Assembly: GCF_040436345.1 (NCBI RefSeq)
Contig: NC_133236.1
Location: 10,442,165-10,506,164 of the forward strand
DNA: 64,000 nucleotides
Direction of reading: 5' to 3'
DNA from: Pagrus major
Lineage: Eukaryota; Chordata; Actinopteri; Spariformes; Sparidae
The notes beneath the pieces were generated by a model. The model was given only the letters and a program-made list of their open reading frames with translations. It was not told where the DNA came from and searched no databases. Each line of letters begins with the position of its first letter. Within the stretch, counting starts at the first letter, position 1. Shown piece after piece: positions 33,401-46,220 of the stretch. The position numbers and the translations under genes were made by a program.

Positions 33401-36400
33401 TAATATATAATAATATATAATAAACTTTATTTATATAGCACCTGTAAAAATAGAGTTTACAAAGTCCTTTGACAATCAAGCAAGGCATCACTCCAGTTTT
33501 TTTAAAATGCTCCTCTGCACTCCATCCAAAATCCTCCCGCTCACTCACACTCCGCTCACATGGTCTGATGGTGACCTGTTTTAAAACGTAAAAAACAACA
33601 AATTGAAAAACACAGAATGGCCCTATACAGCTCATTTTGCATAATCCAAGTGTCCAGAAGCCTAGAGATCCCCCATGGATTTAAAAAGGTGTAATTTACA
33701 CCCCTTTTAAGCGTAAAAGCGTCAGCAGACACCTCAATTTGTAATGGGTTTGTTTTTATTACATTTTAAGACCCCATCTACTTCAGTTGTCTACTATCTG
33801 TATTGATTTTTGGTCCGTTGATGCCAACGTTGCATTTTGTAAAAAGGAAAACAAAAAGTCCTGTTGTGAACGAGGGATCATACAGCGTTGTTGCCCCCTC
33901 TGCTCACAGCATAATCTATGCTAATGTGTTTTAATGTGTCCTGTTTTGAATGTGTGATGTTGTTTTTATAATGGACCTCTTTTGCACACGAAATGTAAAC
34001 AATTAAGTGTTTTTCTATTCTGTTCTATAATCACAGCAGTCGCCAAAATTAGCCATTTCTTATCATGTTACATATGTGAGGTAACCACAACATATGAACA
34101 GACTTTTAGAGCTTTGTATTCCTCTTTAATTAACTACAGTGAATGTGTCAGTGCTAACCCTAGATTATCTTTAGTTGTGACTCTACATGAGGTGGATTTG
34201 CAGTTACTTTCTCACCAGTTTGTGGACACACTAGGGCATGTAATAGCTGTCTGATTTTTTTGCACAGTGACTGAACAGTTTTATCCACTCGGTAAAATGA
34301 ATGAATACAAAAACCTCTTGTGTGAAAATATCATCTACAGGAATAATATCACCTGTGTCACCATACTCGGTGGTCTGAGACACTGCGTCTGTCTCCTGTT
34401 TGTCCTCCAGGGTCGTTAGTGGGTGTCGGTGATGTCATCTCCCAACAGCTGATTGAGAGAAGAGGATTGGCTCATCACAACGTGCAGAGGACGGCCAAGA
34501 TGATGAGTATTGGTTTCTTCTTCGTGGTAAGTAGTCTCCTCTTGACTCTTGCTGTATTTTTTTATTTTTTTAAACAAATTTTATTGGGTCATCACATCAT
34601 ATTTACAGCATCTGCAGGTACAAACATGCCCAGTTTTATATTTGTTCAAACAGAAACACTATGAACAAAGGAAATTATTTCAGTTGGTCCACCATAACAA
34701 CTCTTGTTGTATATGTTTTTGTAGCAAATTGTGTGATGATTTGCTTAAATTTTTTTTCCCCATCATAATTGTCCAATATTAATTAAAACAAAAAACTATT
34801 AATGACAAAACAGTCTTTAAATGAACTTATAATGAGTAAGTAAGAGATGAATGAGTAGATAAAAAATGAGTGAAAGTAGTCCCTGTTCACAGCTGCAGGA
34901 CATGACAATTTGACAGAGATGATTAGGGACACCGCTTTATATTAACTAACTGGTTTATTGGCTGTCTAAAACAAACTTCTCGTCTTATTGCTGTCAATAT
35001 CAAGAAGTATAAAAAATCACTTTATATAAATTGATTTAAAAACTGTTCTAACTCAATTAGTTGGTGGAGTCTTAATTGAGATTTAATGTACAACCGAAAC
35101 GGTGACAGACAAGTCAATCATCTGAATTTACAGAGCGTCACATTCACAACTTATTAAACACTTATAACCTGATATTAGGCTGAAAATTACACATACAAAA
35201 TTGTGATTTTATCTGAGATGTACTGCCAAACGTTATTTAGCGCTGATTTGACACCCTGTTGTGGTGGAGGAGGCAACGCGTGTTGATATTAGATGAGAGG
35301 GGAATGAGACGGTGCTGGCAGAGGTTACTGTGGGTTAATTGTCCAAATGAGGCGCCACGCATGCAGCACTTTAACATACAGACATGGAGGACTTAGTTCG
35401 CCCTCTGGCCAGTTTGGGAAGGAGAAAATGGCGAGCCAAGAGTTTTGACTGAGGCTACATGTTGTCTTTGCCGTGAGACAATATCATCGTCTATCACGAT
35501 ATTTGAGCAGGACAATATCAGGATATAAAAAATTTGGATCTCACCCGAGCCTAGCGCTGAAGTTCGTTTAATCTTTACCGATGTCTTCTTTAAAGATCGC
35601 CAGGATAATTGATGTTGACTCAAAGTAGACGTTCAGCAGTAGCAGGTCATCAATATATATTTTCCGAAGCTGCCGACACAGCTGGAGCATGCAGCATGTG
35701 CTTGGCGCCACTCTTTATAGTTACCGTTCTTGGTGTGGACGGCCCTTTACTCACTTTAATCATGTACTGTATACTGAAATGAAAAGATACATACATACAT
35801 ACAGCATAATTAGATTTTTTAAAATATAAAATAAGTGCTTTTTATGGCGTCTATTTGGTTGTTTAACATGAGAAAGCAAATGTAAAGCAAAATGAAGAAA
35901 TTCATGGGCAAACTCTACCTTCAACAGCATCAAAAATCGTATTTATAGATCTATAAGTGACTATTCAGAGTGTGTGGATGCTTATCTGTGTCACGTAGTG
36001 TTTCTTGAAGCCTTTGTGTGTTCGTGAGTCCTCTGACAGCTGAACAATTCACCTCTAAAGTAGCACATTTCTTTTCTGACATCACCGTGACGTTGACAAA
36101 GTTTATTTATATTTCCATAATCGTCTTACGTTCGTCCAATTGGCTGCCTCGTCCCCATGAATTATAGAAGGACGATGTATAGACGCTTGTCTTGAGAACA
36201 GCTCCTCTGCCACATATGGGAGTCATGTTACACTAAGACATGTTTGCTCATTCATCCAGAAAGACACTACTGTTTCATGACTCATACAGCATGTATCGCT
36301 CTTTGTCACATCAATAATTTATTACATTTGTTTGTTTAATTCAATTAATGTGCTGTCGGCATACAGATGCTAATGTTTGATGAGTAAAGCAATACGTTTT

Positions 36401-39400
36401 CTTTGATGTGAAGTTAATTTTACAGAAGAACTTCCAAGAAAACTGATGTCTGTAAGCGCGTCATGATTTTGTTTGATTTACATTAAAGGGTCCAGTAATC
36501 GGCGGCTGGTACAAAGTTCTGGACAGGCTGGTGGTTGGAGGAACTAAAAGTGCTGCCATGAAGAAAATGCTGGTTGACCAGGTGAGAGAAGCACAGTGTC
36601 CCTCTCCTCTTCTTCTTTTAGTTCCTGTTGGTTTTTTATATAAAACTACAGATCATTTTTATTGATAATTAATCTGCAAATTATTTTCACAATGAATCAT
36701 TCAATTAAATTGTGAAAAATGCTCATCGCAATTTCCCAGAGTCCAAAGTGACATCTTTAGTTTGTTTATTTTATCCAACCAACAGTCCAAATCCCAGATA
36801 TTTGTCATTTACTGTCATAAATGACAAAGAAAAGCAACAAATCCTCACATTTCAGAAGCTGGTACCAGCAAATGTTGCTTGAAAAAAGACTCATCACAAT
36901 AGTTGACGATTATTTTTGTTCCGAATAATTCCAAAGTCCAAATGCTTTCATCAATCAAAGCAACAAAGTGAAAACGAGCTCAGTGATACACCCATATTGT
37001 GTGTGAGTGTGTTTCTGTCTTCCACTCAGGCTCAGCTCATTAACTGAGCCTCAACTACAGAGATACAATTTCCTCGTATCAGGCTGACAGACGGCTCTCT
37101 GTTGTGCTGATGGGACAAATCTGTCAAATTATATGAGGAGTTTGGCACAAAGTGGGCTGAACTGTTTGGCTGTTTTCTGTGATTCCCCATCCTTCCCTCT
37201 CTATACAGCTGTTGAGCTGTATAGAGATTTACCAGACTTTTATCTGACAACCTAAAATAGATATACAGTCACAGATAAACTTTATAATGCTATACTTAGA
37301 CTGCAGGCATATCCAATTTGTTTTTCAAATCAGATGTGAACGACAGAGTTTCCGAGCTGTTATTCGTAAGTGATACAAATGGATCAAGTGTAGGCGTAGG
37401 TAACTACGTACGGTGACGAATCTACAGACTGTTCCTCTCTGTGTTGATTTCATACGTTCTGCAAGAAGCAGCCGGATTCTGCTCAGCTGCGCAGATGCAC
37501 TTCCGTCACTCTGGATTTGACGTCACCGAGTGACACAAAGGACACTTTGAAATACGATATGAGCGTCCAGAGCGTCCAGACTGAGACCCATCTGTAGAAG
37601 TCAAGATTTTTTTAATCACATTTCAAATCGCCTCCAAATGTGGTTTTGGATTTGAATTTCACATTTCACTTTTTTTTTTGCTGTCTAGACTTCCTAAAAT
37701 CGATGTGGATATGCCAAATGATGGATTTGGGCTGGTAGTGTGAACATAGCTTTAGACCCATCGCAGTGTGACATGTAGCGAACTTGTAAGATTTATGTTA
37801 ATGCACATGCTACGTGCACCTTTAAACAATTGTCAAATCGGTTTTGATACATTTTCTGCCAAGTGACTAATGAATATATTGACTAATCATTTCACCTTCA
37901 TTAAAATAGTGACTTTTTATTAAATCTAGATAGTATAAAGTATGACATTAAAATGTAAGGGAAGTAGTCGTCAGTTAGAAGAAGAATAAAGGAAGCAAAA
38001 ATAATAAAATACCAGGAATATAAGTGATTACAAAGAATAAGAAAAAAAGGCGGCAACAGGAATACAACATGTATCCGTACAGTGCATATGTGCAAATACG
38101 ATATATAGTGCTAAAATGCAGCTTAACTCTTCAGAACATGTAAAAAAAAAAGTTTTCCTCTCTTCACTCTGCCCTCTGCTGTTTGACTCGATCAAACTGC
38201 ACACACAAACACACAAACAAGCACAGCTTCCGCTAAAACCACCACAGAAGAAGACTTCAGAGCTTTCAACGCGCCCCCCTACTGAAATATTAACGTGAGC
38301 AAAGGGGTCCAGTCTCACGCTTGAATAGTGATGTGGTCACACTGAACGCTGCTCCCTCTGCTTCAGCAATAACTCGAGTGCCATTTGGCGACTTGAAAGA
38401 TTTAAGGTGAGCGGCGTCGATCTGCATCAGAGCTGAATAACAGATGGAAGGCAAGAGGCTGTTTTATGTAAGTTTCATATGGAAGGAGCAGTTTGACCTC
38501 GCTGTAAACAACTGAACAGAGATTTCAGATTTTCCTTGTGCATCCTTTGTGCAGAATACAGTCAGTAAAATACAGAAAAATCCATTGTACTGCAAATATT
38601 TACTACACCGTCTGTTAAAGCAAAAGTCTCTCAACTTAAACATTTATCACTCAGTTTTACGACTTATCAAACTGTCAGTCAACTGTCAAAATTAACATAA
38701 AATAGCCTAAAGTAGACAAGTGTAGCTTCACTTATAAATGGAGAGTGCTTCTTTTCTTATTTTAGACCAAACGAAACATGACTCAAACAACATAAACACT
38801 CACAAATTCAAAGATGATTGAAAGTCACATAAGTTCACACATCCTCTTTGCTCAATTAAAGCTTTAAAAATGTAGTTTTTTATTGCATTAACTATCAGCT
38901 GCACCCAGTGAAACTTAATCATCCTCTTTATCTTAAATACTAAAGTTTCAGATTACGCATTTAAACTGAACCCTCTTTTTTTTTTTTCAGTGCTACTTTT
39001 CGAGATTCAAAGATAAAATAAAAAACCTCCTTGTCCATTGATGCTGGCAATAATGGAAATGTGCCTTTCCCCAGTGCATGACTCATATAAAGATATAATA
39101 CAGTACATATAAGAATATCAGATGTGCATAAAAAGACAACTCTTACTCCTGTTAGTACACGTAATGTGTTAAGTTAAAAAGTTGAGCAGTGGAGGTTAAA
39201 AAAATGTAATACTAAGCATGGAGTGCTGTAGAGCAGTTCAGTAAGTCCATCGGTTCTTCTTTAGTTGTTTGTTTTTATTGCAGACATACTGTAATGTGAC
39301 ATTCCTATTTTATATTACATTTAATGTGACCCATCAATTGAAAGACCTTATAGCCATCACCACTAAAGTGATTTTAATTCGTCTTCTCTTGCGTCTTCGC

Positions 39401-41600
39401 ATCATAATGTTCGGATCATAAATCATTGATTTGTAAAGTCAGTTTCTTCTCTGCTTTTCGTGTCTTTCTCTGCAGTTGGGTTTTGCTCCGTGTTTCCTGG
39501 GAGCTTTTCTCTGTCTCTCCGGCGCTCTGAACGGTCTGACGGTGGAGGAGAACGTCAACAAGCTGAAGAGGGTGAGTTCACTTAATTTCAGCGCCACATT
39601 ACTGTGTCAGCGAGAAAGTTACTCTCTGTTCCCTCACAGCAAGAAGGTTGTGGGTATGATCCCTCTTGTCTTCTGTCTTCAGTTTCTGCAGTAGTTAAAG
39701 ATATAATATTTTTCTATCTAAATATATCTAGTCGCCTGTATGTATAACATCCAGGTCAACATCAGATGATTCGTCAGAGAGCGAGGAAAGAAGTCGGCGA
39801 ATGAGACTAAACATAACATTAATTCAAGTTAAAATAAAACCTCGTCCATTAACATTTCTGCCTGACTTACTTAAGAGAGATTTTTGTGGTTGTTTGACAA
39901 TGAAGACAACAACTCCCATGATCCCACGCTACTTCACAACATCATCAAACTACGTCTTTTGTTTTTATAGTTTTGTTTGAGAGACCCCAAGCTGTTTATA
40001 CTACATAATGTGTGTTTAAGTCAACTGGACACTCTTAATGAGACACGATCCCGATGTGTTTGCCTGCCTTCCACCAGTGCGCAGAATATAAAAATAGGAT
40101 GACTGTTTTTTTTATTGTTGTTCTTACATGAGTGTTCTTGTCTGTATTGTAGTGATGTGGAAAATATGCTTGCTCATGTAGGTGAGTTGAACCTGAAAAA
40201 CTGTCTGGGTCAAAATTATCTCCACTTGAGGTAAAAGTTCAGTGTTTGACCTGATTTGTCCTCGGCTCATTTTTCATTTATGAAGAGGCACGATGAGGAG
40301 GAGTGTGCCCCGTTCGAGCCTGATGGATATGAAATAAGATTCACGGCAAGTTGTAATGAAATATTACAACTTGAAGTTTGAACAATAACGTAGCAAAATA
40401 ATGTTTTATTTAAATTCTGGATCTAAAAGTCCTAATTTTGCACACATGAAGAAGTGAGTCTTTTCCATTCAACGGGTATTTCGGCTACCATTTTCACAAA
40501 ACAAGTCATTTTTGACATCGACAGGACCTCAAGGCTTTAAAGATACTTTCTAGCCTTTCAACTGGTTTCAAAAAGAAATCCGATTGTATGTAAGCTTATG
40601 AGAAAATGACCCTACTTCTCTCTTGATTTATCGTCTAATTAAACAGTTTGCTAATGAGTTTATGGTCTCAATCTCTAGTGTCAAGTCTTCTGCAGCACAG
40701 CATGATGTTCATTTGGTAAATCATGGTCCCATTTAGGGACTGTGTCCACATAGCATTTATTTGGATGGGAAAGTTCTGGTGTTGGACTCGGGAGCGCTGG
40801 GGTGTGGGAGAGAAAAAAATGTTGCACGTGGGTCTTGTGTCTATGACAAGAATATCTTGACAACCGCCGCTGTATGATCGACACGGTCCCTTTGCAGTTT
40901 ACTATCTGTTTGTTTTTTGATTTGATACCAGGACATCAGATCAAGGAGGATGTCGGTTTACAACGTGATCTGTATGAAACAAAAATATGGTGAATATTAT
41001 CGCCTAGGCCAGGAAAAAGAAAGAGAGCAAGGGTGACATCACCAGCGTCTTTCTGAAAAGCGATTTTTCAACTCAAAGCACAAAACAGGCGGAGTGCTCG
41101 CTGCACCTTTTCTATGGGCAGCTGCCTGCTGCTGCAGACGCCCGCTCCTCATTGGAAACAATTGAAAAAAGACGCTGGCGCTATGTGGGCAGCGGCCCTT
41201 GGAGTAAAATAACGACCACAATGTGTCCTTGGGTTCTCAGTCAGATCCAATCAGGATCAGCTCCACGCTGTTGTCCTTATTTGGACACTTCTGGTTCCGA
41301 AAAAACTAAGATGGCAATGACCAAATCGCCAAACTCTCCTCTAACCACAATGGGTGACGTAGTCTTTATTTTTACTTGGTACGAACTGGCTGGAGAGCAG
41401 TGTTTTCTCTGTATGAACAGAGCTCAGGTAAATGAGAGTACACAGTATCTGACCTCCAGCACTCACCTCTCATTATTATTAGAAACTATTTCCTGTGATC
41501 GAGGTAGAGACGAGAGGGGGGGCTGGGGGGGGACTGTAGAAATAGCTGGAGTGACTCATACCTTCATATATATGTGTGTGTGTGTGTGTGTGTGTTTGTA

Positions 41601-41634
<34 letters not shown>

Positions 41635-44600
41635 TATTTGTATGCCAGGTCAGAGCTAACTGTCATCTTGTGCCAGCTGCTCAAACGTCCGTCAGCGCCT
41701 TGCTTACCCAACATGCAGCCAGTCACCGTCAATTATTTACCAACGAAGCCGCGCGGACCTGAAAGGCCAACCTGGTAAATGTCAGAAAGGACAGAAAATA
41801 AATGACAAATGTGCTCATTACAATGAGGCCTGGCACTGAGGAAATGTGAGATGAAAATTAATGGAGCCGTCGACCAGACGGACGCCATGACTGTTAAAGT
41901 CTGACACAGGTGTAATCAAGACTTTAACCTTCTTGTTTACCTGTCACTTATCTACTTATCTGCTGCTACTGCTTAACTTAAGTGTATATGTTGCATGTCA
42001 AATGTATCGGTTTTGCATTGAGGTCAGAGCTTATTTTCTCCTTAAAGGTTACATTGATAATATTTTTATGGAGACAAATATTTTTTTTAAATAATTTTTT
42101 AAAATGAAATATAGGAGGTGCAGAATCTCTTTTCTTAATAATTTGAATGTGTTTGTCGGGTCCGAAATAATTGTTTTGTTTATGTCTGTGTAAGAGTCTT
42201 GTTGACAATTTGTGGGGAAAGTTAGCAACCTTAGCTACTGTTAGCAATGTGAGCTAGTGCACAAAACTTTTAATTTTGTAAGTTTGATCAATAACGGGCT
42301 AATTTGGCCTTTATTATTTTAAAGGCCGGCCGCAAGGTTCAAGGTGATTTATTTGTGATTGAACAACACGGGGGTGCATTACGAAATGTAAGTTCATAGT
42401 TCCTAGTTGCTACACAAACATGGAATCTTTATATACAGTCATTTATAGACGCGTCTGGGTGAATGTAAACAGAGGCAACAAGATGATGATGATGATGATA
42501 AGGTCAGCATTTTCACTTTAAAGGTTTGACATCTGGGGAAAACACTGTCTATCAACTTTGACTTGGTTTTGAGCACCAAGCATCAATGATATAAACACAG
42601 AGTCCAGCTCTCCTCGTCCCGCTGTTGTCCTGCGCTCTGTCGGGATGTTGTGGTGGAGACAGGTCTCTGTAAAGGTGTGGGTTCAACAGTCTCATATCTT
42701 CAGTTCCAGCCTGAGCCCATTCTCCATTTCATTTTCCTGCAACTGGACATTAGCCAGAGATTGATCCACAGTGTTTATTTACAAAGATTCTGGCTCTTGG
42801 ACAAATGTGGGTGAAGTCCCTAGCTCTACAGTGAGCTACAAGAAAAGTGTTTCTTGATGTTCTCCAAAGTTATTACTTTTCATTGTGAGGGGTTGAATGC
42901 ATGTACCAAATTTCACAGACATCTGTAGGAAATCAAATCAAATAATTTGATTTTGGAAAAGCATTTAACCTCATCTTTAAGTTTAATTGACATCTGTAGT
43001 CACATGTCACACTGAAGACTAAATATTTCTTGTTCACAAACTGCAAGAAAAAGGAAATTATACAGCCAGTTTAGAAACCCCTGGTAGAGCTGAGAAAGGT
43101 CCCGTCTTCTTCAGAGTGTGTGAGGAAACATTTTGACGTGTCTCTGACGCAGCGGAGGTAATTTCACCTCAGGTGGTCAAGGAGCTTGTTGACCATAATT
43201 AGAAAAAAAAAAAAAAACAACCAGAAAGAAAAGATTGTAACTGGAATATTGGCTCGTTGTTTTTATATGTCGAGACTTGTTGAGGTGACCTTTAAATGGA
43301 CGATGGAGGGATTTTTTGTGTGTGAGAGAGAGTTTGTGTATAAACACACACGTGCCTTCATATTTACTGTAGAGAGGAAAAGTCATTATTAAAAAGGTAA
43401 AGGAACTTCAAATAGATAACACACATTTTCACTTATTTCAATACATTTCTTTGATTATTTTCACAGTATTATCAGCATATTTTTCAGTATTTTTTAATCC
43501 ACATTAACACTTTTCTCTTTTGCCTGCACACAGTTAAAATTCTTTAAGAAACCTAGCGAACGGCTTACATAAATAATGAGCTTATGATAATGTGTATGAT
43601 CACTGATAGGGTTGATTTTGCAGGGATTTCTGCCAAGTTGAAAGTGGAGTTTTACAGGTCGATGGCCAGTACAGCTCTTGCTTTGGCATTATGTGCAAAT
43701 TAAATAATTGTGTTAAAAAGTGTGTGAGCAAGAAAGTTTCTTACCATCAACCAAACATTGACTTTCGTCCGCCAGGTTTCTGCGTAAATGCCGTCCAAGT
43801 CAGAAAGCCATGTTCCACAATTTTCACCGACTTTTACGAGTCTGTCTTCTGATCTGAGAGGCATTCACGTGAGTTTTCCAAGGGAGAACTTATTTTTCTG
43901 GTTGTACCAAAATCATACGGATGGGCTAAGAGGGTCTCAATGTTTCAGAACTGGTTACCAAGTGTATAAAGCTCCAATAGATTCTTCAGACACTTCATTT
44001 TGCATTATCTTCAGCAAGTGTAGCTGCATTAGTTACATTTTCCCATCTATAAAATATGATGCATTGCATTATGGGCTTGTTGTGTACACGTCAATGAACG
44101 CTACTTGTTTTGTTCCACTGTTGCAATTCTTAAGGGCACAACCTCCATTATAAAATGTATTGTTTCTTTCTTTCTTTTACATGCAGTAATGTTTCTTCAG
44201 TGTGAATATTCAACACTGAAGGAAAACAAAGCTGTTTCCTGTGTGATACTATAAAATGACTGACACACACTGTATCTATAGGGGGCTGAGAGATGTCGAT
44301 CGTTAACAATCACTCAACAATTACTCGGCCTCCCTGCTGCTGATACTTTGGCTATAAAACGTCCATCCTGCATTGTTTTTGGAATGAAAACTCCTCACCA
44401 ACTGGAGTTTCAGCACATCACCATTTCTCACTTCATCCCCCACTGATGTCTTCAACTGTTCTCTGATGAAAAGTGTTAGAGGGCTGAACCTGAAACCTGC
44501 CTTAGGCCAAAAGTATGAAAGTTTTATTTTCACAGGTTTGATATCAAAACAAACTCAACTATCAGCAACCTCTGACTAAAAATGTTTGTATGACTCTTTA

Positions 44601-46220
44601 AAAACTAATTTCAGTCCAGAGTCTTATCCTACGAGGCACTACTCATTAAAATGAATGCCGGTAGAATTAGTAACTGTTTTTAAACTTTGTTCACAGGACT
44701 ACACAGATGCCCTGATCTCAAATTACTATGTAAGTTTCTCCTGTATTATTTACCATTTTATTGAAATGTGCTTGTGAAGTAAATATTTGTTTTATTTTAA
44801 TTAACCTATTGATTGAAATACATTTTCACTCCACCTCATGTTGCATCAAGTGAGTTAAACTGAGTGTTTCCTGTTTGTGTTCCAGCTGTGGCCGCCAGTC
44901 CAGATTGCCAATTTCTACTTCATTCCACTACACCACAGGTAAGAGTTTAAAGGCCCTGTTCAAACAATCTGAGTGTCATCTCCCATTCCTTTTAAAAGTC
45001 AGGTGTGCCTGTGCATTGCTATTTAAACAGCAACACTTGTGTCCTCCAAGGGACAGGTATGTGGTCTTTGGCCATTGGACCCTCTGACTCTGTCGTTTCC
45101 CAATCCTCTGTCCCATCAACAAATCCCTTTCTCCTTCTGAGCTAAAAAAATGTGTTTCAGAAAAGTTAAATTCTGTTTCATCTGGAGAGTTTCCTCTGTC
45201 CTGTCAAGTTTATACTGCACATGGAAATGTTTAAAATGACTGAAAGCATGACTGAACCCACCTGTGGAGGAGCATCTTGCTATCTTAATAATGCGTCCTT
45301 TAAATAATCAGAATCGGATCAGAATCAGAAATACATTATTGGTCCCCAAGGGGAAATTGCTTGCGTTACAGCTGCTCCCATTTAAAAGTCTTAGAAAATA
45401 TGCAGAAAAATAAAAACTATGTATAAGCAAGAATAGTAAAAATAGAATGAAAAATATACGAAATGTACATTCTACTAGAAATATATCTATATATACAGAG
45501 TCATAAATAATGCTACTGTTGAAATATGGGTTATTGCACAATATTTGAGAAACAAAGCGTCCAGAGTCCTCCTATTGACTCAGAGTGTCTGACACTCAGA
45601 GCGAGGAGTTGAACAGTTTGATGGCCACAGGCCGGAATGATGTCCTGTGGTGCTCTGCGGTGCATCTTGGTGGGATCAGTCTAGTGCTGAATGTACTCCT
45701 GTGGCTGACCACCACGTCATGGAATGGATGAGAGCCAAGATGACATGCAACTCGATGACAGCATCCTCCTCTCTGACACCACCGTCAGAGAGTCCAGCCC
45801 CACCCCCACAACGTCACTGGCCTTGCGGATCAGTCTGTTAAGTCTTTTTGCATCCGCTACCTTCAGCCTGCTGCCCCAGCACACAACAGCATAGAGTATA
45901 GCACTGGCCACCACAGACTCATAAAACATCCTGAGCATAGTCCGGCAGATGTTGAAGGACCTCAGCCGTCTCAGAAAATAGAGACGACTCTGTCCCTTCC
46001 AACTGAAAGTTGGTCATACTTCCAGAACAACACTGTCCAATTTTGAACCAATCTCCTAAAATGTCATAAGATCATTTTAATTGTCATTTTTTTCTAGATT
46101 AAACTCATCAGACACACAAATTAAACACATAAACCTCCTCCTTCTTCCAGACTGGCGGTCGTCCAGATTGTCGCTGTCGGTTGGAACTCCTACCTGACCT
46201 GGAAGGCCAATAAGATGTGA
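30609..46220 (+). CDS. mpv17: Mitochondrial inner membrane protein Mpv17
   Basis: Mpv17 is an inner mitochondrial membrane protein of the Mpv17/PMP22 family. It is needed for mtDNA maintenance; loss causes hepatocerebral mtDNA depletion in human and pigment-cell defects in zebrafish. Coding exons: 30609-30681, 34411-34526, 36489-36581, 39476-39571, 44697-44729, 44886-44938, 46151-46220. All have GT-AG borders; the phases give 177 codons plus stop, the family length. Visible motifs: an N-terminus of the MAGLWRSYQ type, [12 protein letters not shown] (residues about 31-42), [16 protein letters not shown] (about 63-78), [20 protein letters not shown] in exon 5, [20 protein letters not shown] across exons 6-7, and the C-terminal signature [14 protein letters not shown]. 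The four hydrophobic segments expected for the family are present. The start ATG lies 9 bases into its exon with A at -3 and G at +4, better than the two upstream ATGs. It sits upstream of ucn in the same direction, as in mammals. Confidence 0.96.
31329..31625 (+). repeat. GGGCTGCAACTAAC repeat copy
   Basis: It begins AGGGCTGTAATTAACGATTA and includes GTGAAAAATGCTCATCACAG and TACTGTCATAAATGACAAAG, all matched in the copy at 36652-36930. It is a good pair for dating the family. Confidence 0.8.
33000..33800. repeat. Repeat mosaic: ACAGTTCACCC arm, AAT microsatellite, LINE tail and MITE interior
   Basis: It starts with the arm ACAGTTCACCCAAAAATGAA (about 33002), which also bounds the element at 56965. 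A run of about 15 AAT units lies at 33355-33400. A TTTATTTATATAGCACCTGT string at about 33428, typical of teleost LINE 3' ends, is followed by a block (about 33640-33780) whose GCATAATCCAAGTGTC to AAAGCGT phrases match the interior of the 56965 element. The right arm of that element is not found here. Confidence 0.6.
35215..35375. other. Possible conserved non-coding element in mpv17 intron 3
   Basis: A balanced block with TTATTTAGCGCTGATTTGAC, GGCAACGCGTGTTGATATTA and TGGGTTAATTGTCCAAATGA, free of repeat signatures, amid AT-rich intron (34527-36488). Candidate regulatory element only. Confidence 0.3.
36652..36930 (+). repeat. GGGCTGCAACTAAC-family copy, 70 bp after mpv17 exon 4
   Basis: It shares GTGAAAAATGCTCATCGCAA, CAGAGTCCAAAGTGACATCT and ACTGTCATAAATGACAAAGA with 31329-31625. 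The first bases of the family are missing or diverged. Confidence 0.75.
37040..37245. other. Unique block with a perfect 12-bp hairpin in mpv17 intron 4
   Basis: A balanced, repeat-free block. At 37199-37226 it carries CTCTATACAGCT, a GTTG loop and the exact complement AGCTGTATAGAG. It could be a conserved element or a small structured RNA; the flanks do not extend the stem enough for a typical microRNA precursor. Confidence 0.3.
37298..37755. repeat. Non-autonomous DNA transposon relic (mpv17 intron 4)
   Basis: The left end AGACTGCAGGCATATCCAAT and the right end ATGGATTTGGGCTGGTAGTG are imperfect inverted repeats. Internal phrases (CAAATCAGATGTGAACGACA, TTCGTAAGTGATACAAATGG) are those of a common teleost repeat. 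Confidence 0.55.
41572..41641. repeat. TG microsatellite with TTTGTAT interruptions
   Basis: About 70 bp of TG units broken twice by TTTGTATT. It is responsible for the overlapping valine/cysteine-rich open frames here. Confidence 0.95.
42482..42499. repeat. GAT trinucleotide run
   Basis: Six consecutive GAT units. Confidence 0.85.
45306..46003 (-). mobile_element. 3' end of an L2-type LINE (mpv17 intron 7)
   Basis: Read on the minus strand, 46003-45717 encodes the C-terminal part of a non-LTR reverse transcriptase ORF, with phrases such as [20 protein letters not shown] and [14 protein letters not shown] degenerate 3' UTR follows and ends in CAATTTCCCCTTGGGGACCA and a TTCTGAT-repeat tail, the usual end of fish L2-like LINEs. 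The frame degrades after VVSERRML. It is 5'-truncated, degenerate and antisense to mpv17, about 150 bp before its last exon. Confidence 0.8.

Larger units (their letters stand above)
30682..34410. other. mpv17 intron 2
   Basis: It contains a GGGCTGCAACTAAC-family copy at 31329-31625, a short TGGAATGTAACTAAGTAAAG fragment near 31811, a purine-rich run near 31940-31980 and a repeat mosaic at 33000-33800. The open frames are repeat or chance. Confidence 0.6.
39572..44696. other. mpv17 intron 5
   Basis: The longest mpv17 intron. It holds a foldback at 40347-40373, a repeat with inverted AGCGTCTTT/AAAGACGCT arms near 41044-41180, a TG tract at 41572-41641 that produces the apparent 208-codon open frame, and a GAT run at 42482-42499. 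The rest is AT-rich with no gene features. Confidence 0.6.

Noticed and set aside
33315-33635. Isoleucine-run protein on the minus strand
   Set aside because: Caused by the AAT microsatellite inside a repeat mosaic.
41152-41778. 208-codon open frame in mpv17 intron 5
   Set aside because: Part of a repeat followed by a TG microsatellite (CVCVCV translation); no domain.
43788-44153. 121-codon open frame in mpv17 intron 5
   Set aside because: No recognisable domain and no splice logic. I treat it as a chance frame.
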